Shown piece after piece: positions 61,769 to 64,000 of a stretch of DNA of 64,000 bases. Source of the DNA: Actinomycetospora succinea (GTDB lineage: Bacteria; Actinomycetota; Actinomycetes; Mycobacteriales; Pseudonocardiaceae); NCBI RefSeq assembly GCF_004363095.1, contig NZ_SNYO01000008.1, positions 1-64,000 on the forward strand. The letters are read 5' to 3'. The position numbers and the translations under genes are program-made. Numbering within the stretch: the stretch's first letter is position 1; each line of letters opens with the position of its first letter. The notes under the pieces were generated by a model. It saw only the letters and a program-made list of their open reading frames with translations, had not been told where the DNA came from and made no database searches.

Positions 61769-63021
61769 ATCTCCTGGACCCGCGGGTGCACCGCGGCCAG
61801 CGAGTCGGGCAGCGCCCGCATCGAGAGGTACGGCCCGACCACGGCCATCAGCGACGGATCGGCCTCGAGCGCGGAGACGACGAGGTCGGACGTCGGTGGC
61901 CGGGTCGGGTCGACGTCCTCCCCCGCCCACCGCGCGGTCTGGGAGGCGTCGGTGGCGAGGTGGTCGACGAACCAGGGCCGGATCCGCTCGTGGCACCACG
62001 CGTCCTGGGCCAGCGCGAGGGCCTCCGGGTCAGCGCCGCCGCCCTCGTCGAGGAGCGCGAGCAGGTGCTCGACCTGCATCAACGACGTCGACACCCCGCG
62101 GCCCGCCGTCGGGTTGGTGGTGCAGACGCTGTCGCCGACGAACACGAGCCCCGGCAGCGGCACCCGGCCCCGGTCGTCGAGCTGGCCGCGGTAGGTGTTG
62201 TGCAGCCGCCCGCCCGGCAGGACCGGCGAGATCGGCGCGGAGCGGGCCGGGTCGGTCCAGTCGGCGAGCAGCGGGATCGCGGCGGTCGCGGCGGACCAGG
62301 CCGCCTCGTGGCGCAGGTCGGCGAGGCGGCGGTCGGTGCTCGGGCGGGCGATGAGCGTGGAGAAGGTGCCCGCGTCGTGCAGGAAGACGATGACGACGTA
62401 GCCGACGTGCAGCGCGACCGCGCCGATCGGGCTCGTGATGCGCGCCGGCCCGGCCCCGGGGTGCAGCCGGTACTGGCGGGACACGTAGGCGATGCCGCAG
62501 TCGATGGAGTCGACCGGGGCCCGCACGCCGTCCGCGAGACCGGCCGTGCGTCCGGTGGCGACGAGGACGAGGTCGGCCGGCACCGACCCGTCCCGCAGCC
62601 CCACCCCGGCCGCCCGGCCCTCCTCGGCGACGACGGCGTCGGCGCGCGCCCGCACCCGCGTCAGGCCCGGCTCGCTCTCCGCGACCCGGCGCAGCTCCCG
62701 CTCGACGACCATCCGCCGGCAGCGCAGGCCCGAGCCCCGCGGGACCTCGTCCCCGGCGGGCGGGCCCTCCGGCCCGAACGGTTCCGCGCCGTGCGCGAGC
62801 AGGGCGTCGAACGCCTCGGGCATCTCCGCGCGGATGACGTCGACGGCCTGCGGGCGGAACCCGTGCGGGTGGTGGAACTGCATCACCCCGCGCCGCGACC
62901 AGTGCTCGGCGTCGGTGGGACCCGGGTCGTTGTCGACCAGCGAGACGCGGTGACCCCGCCGGGCGAGCGCGACGGCGCTGACCAGCCCCGTGGGTCCTGC
63001 GCCGACGACGACGGTGTCCAT
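61636..63021 (-). CDS. FAD-dependent oxidoreductase (aromatic hydroxylase-like)
   Basis: A 461-residue flavoprotein of the PHBH/geranylgeranyl reductase-like fold. The FAD loop is VVVGAGPTGLVSAVALARRG (4-23), the second FAD motif is LPGLVFVGDSVCTTNPTAGRGVS, with an extended C-terminal domain. The substrate is unknown. The C-terminal Ala/Pro-rich tail overlaps the DUF2339 gene by 133 bp. Confidence 0.84.
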   Translation of the reverse strand: MDTVVVGAGPTGLVSAVALARRGHRVSLVDNDPGPTDAEHWSRRGVMQFHHPHGFRPQAVDVIRAEMPEAFDALLAHGAEPFGPEGPPAGDEVPRGSGLRCRRMVVERELRRVAESEPGLTRVRARADAVVAEEGRAAGVGLRDGSVPADLVLVATGRTAGLADGVRAPVDSIDCGIAYVSRQYRLHPGAGPARITSPIGAVALHVGYVVIVFLHDAGTFSTLIARPSTDRRLADLRHEAAWSAATAAIPLLADWTDPARSAPISPVLPGGRLHNTYRGQLDDRGRVPLPGLVFVGDSVCTTNPTAGRGVSTSLMQVEHLLALLDEGGGADPEALALAQDAWCHERIRPWFVDHLATDASQTARWAGEDVDPTRPPTSDLVVSALEADPSLMAVVGPYLSMRALPDSLAAVHPRVQEIYASGWRPPVAEGPTVDELAGLVASVVGPAAAGAPPAAPATARA

Positions 63022-63147
63022 GGCGGCTCCCGGGGTGCTCTCCCGGGCCAGCGCACTCCTGCCGCGCGGGGGTCGTCAAGCTCCGTGACCGTCGGCGCCC
63101 GCGCGTGCTCCCGCCGTGCTCGGCGTCGCCCGTGGGAAGCTGCCGAC

Positions 63148-64000
63148 ATGGACGCGCCGGTGATGCTGCTCGACTCGGCCAGCCTGTGGTTCCGGGCCTT
63201 CTACGGGGTGCCCTCCTCGCTGACCGCCGACGACGGCACGCAGGTCAACGCCGCGCGCGGGTTCTGCGACATGGTCGCCCGGCTCGTCCGGGGACGTCAG
63301 CCGGGCGCCGTCGTCGCCTGCCTCGACCGCGACTGGCGGCCGGCGTTCCGGGTCCGCGCGATCCCGTCGTACAAGGCGCACCGCGTCGACCCCTCGACGG
63401 CCGACCCCTCCTCCCCCGTCGGCGGCGCGCCCGACGCCGAGGCCGCCCCGCCGGAGCTCGGGCCCCAGGTGGAGATCATCCTCGAGGTCCTCGCCGCGGC
63501 CGGGATCCCGACCGCGGGCGCCGAGGGCTACGAGGCCGACGACGTCATCGGCACCCTGTGCGCCATCGAGGCGAAGGACGCGATCGAGGTCGTCAGCGGC
63601 GACCGCGACCTGCTCCAGCTCGTGCGCGACGAGCCCGCCCCGGTGCGGATCGTCTACATCGCCCGCGGGGTGTCGAAGTACGAGCTCTACGGGCCCGACG
63701 ACGTCGCGGCCCGCTACGGCGTCCCGACCGCGCGGGCCGGCGACGGCTACGCCGAGATGGCGATGCTGCGCGGGGACCCGTCCGACGGGCTGCCCGGCGT
63801 CCCCGGGATCGGCGAGAAGACCGCGGCCCAGGTCGTGTCGAAGTTCGGCTCGTGGGACGAGATGATCAACGCGGTCCTCGACCGCTCCGACCAGCGGATG
63901 TCGTCGGCGGTGCGCGCCAAGATGGCGAAGGCCGGCGACTACCTCGTCAAGGCGCCCGAGGTCGTGCGCGTCGCCCCCGACGCCCCGATCGACTGGACCG
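63148..64000 (+). CDS. 5'-3' exonuclease (partial at window end)
   Basis: The first 284 residues of a flap/5'-3' exonuclease of the PolA N-terminal type, cut by the window end. Present are MLLDSASLWFRAFYG, the metal-binding EGYEADDVIGTLC, VSGDRDLLQLV, and the helix-hairpin-helix GLPGVPGIGEKTAAQVVSKFGS. Acidic residues for two metals are visible. Stand-alone exonucleases of this type remove RNA primers or flaps. Whether a polymerase domain follows cannot be seen. Confidence 0.88.
   Translation, partial: MDAPVMLLDSASLWFRAFYGVPSSLTADDGTQVNAARGFCDMVARLVRGRQPGAVVACLDRDWRPAFRVRAIPSYKAHRVDPSTADPSSPVGGAPDAEAAPPELGPQVEIILEVLAAAGIPTAGAEGYEADDVIGTLCAIEAKDAIEVVSGDRDLLQLVRDEPAPVRIVYIARGVSKYELYGPDDVAARYGVPTARAGDGYAEMAMLRGDPSDGLPGVPGIGEKTAAQVVSKFGSWDEMINAVLDRSDQRMSSAVRAKMAKAGDYLVKAPEVVRVAPDAPIDWT

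Overview
The window is a contiguous chromosomal stretch of a very high-GC actinobacterium. The synteny gcvH-garA-ftsR-DUF151-merR-gcvP, the rbpA/ppm/lnt group, the F420-type oxidoreductase, the 10-methyl fatty acid gene pair and frequent GTG starts fit the order Mycobacteriales/Pseudonocardiales. A Pseudonocardia- or Actinomycetospora-like member of the Pseudonocardiaceae is my best guess (inference). There is no sign of a prophage, plasmid, insertion sequence or CRISPR array. No tRNA or rRNA gene was recognised.

Layout. 0.1-4.2 kb: selD, a family 9 glycosyltransferase, a hydroxybutyrate dehydrogenase-like SDR and a CDP-alcohol phosphatidyltransferase. 3.7-10.7 kb: the conserved gcvH-garA-ftsR-DUF151-merR block, ending in a tandem glycine riboswitch and gcvP. 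10.8-19.6 kb: a small HTH/Clp-N pair with a leaderless promoter, a hydrolase, two AraC/MFS-type loci, an APC permease with a coupled Usp protein, and a secreted protein. 18.6-22.6 kb: a four-gene operon (PPOX oxidoreductase, two CNNM proteins, renalase-like flavoprotein). 22.7-43.1 kb: housekeeping coaA plus many small regulatory, enzymatic and transporter genes. 43.4-46.6 kb: a sigma-D-like factor facing a tmsA-tmsB pair for 10-methyl branched fatty acids. 46.8-49.7 kb: a selenoprotein operon. 49.8-54.3 kb: a reductase, a PHB-depolymerase-like esterase, a LigD lacking the ligase module, and a Ser/Gly-rich membrane protein. 54.5-59.6 kb: a GDPD, rbpA, and the overlapping M24 peptidase-lnt-ppm operon. 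59.8-64.0 kb: a DUF2339 protein, a flavoprotein and a 5'-3' exonuclease cut by the window end.

The main discovery is at 47768-48289 on the minus strand. This is a complete UGSC-family selenoprotein gene whose in-frame TGA (48014-48016) would make automatic annotation split it into a 91-residue fragment and a 74-residue fragment. Reading through the TGA gives Sec92-Gly-Ser-Cys-Thr-Ser-Cys. The mRNA just after the UGA can fold into a perfect 8-bp hairpin of bacterial SECIS geometry. The gene is coupled by a TGATG overlap to an upstream gene encoding a CPTC thioredoxin domain fused to a large unrecognised domain. selD at the left edge supplies the selenophosphate needed for such a protein.

Other themes: (i) several dispersed palindromic intergenic repeats, one of which lies inside the N-terminal coding region of lnt; (ii) at least a dozen leaderless promoters of the form TAnnnT, 7 or 8 bases, then ATG/GTG, which settle many start codons; (iii) clear operator palindromes in front of an ArsR-like and a TetR regulator; (iv) a sigma-R/E-type promoter (GGAAC-N18-GTT) in front of rbpA.
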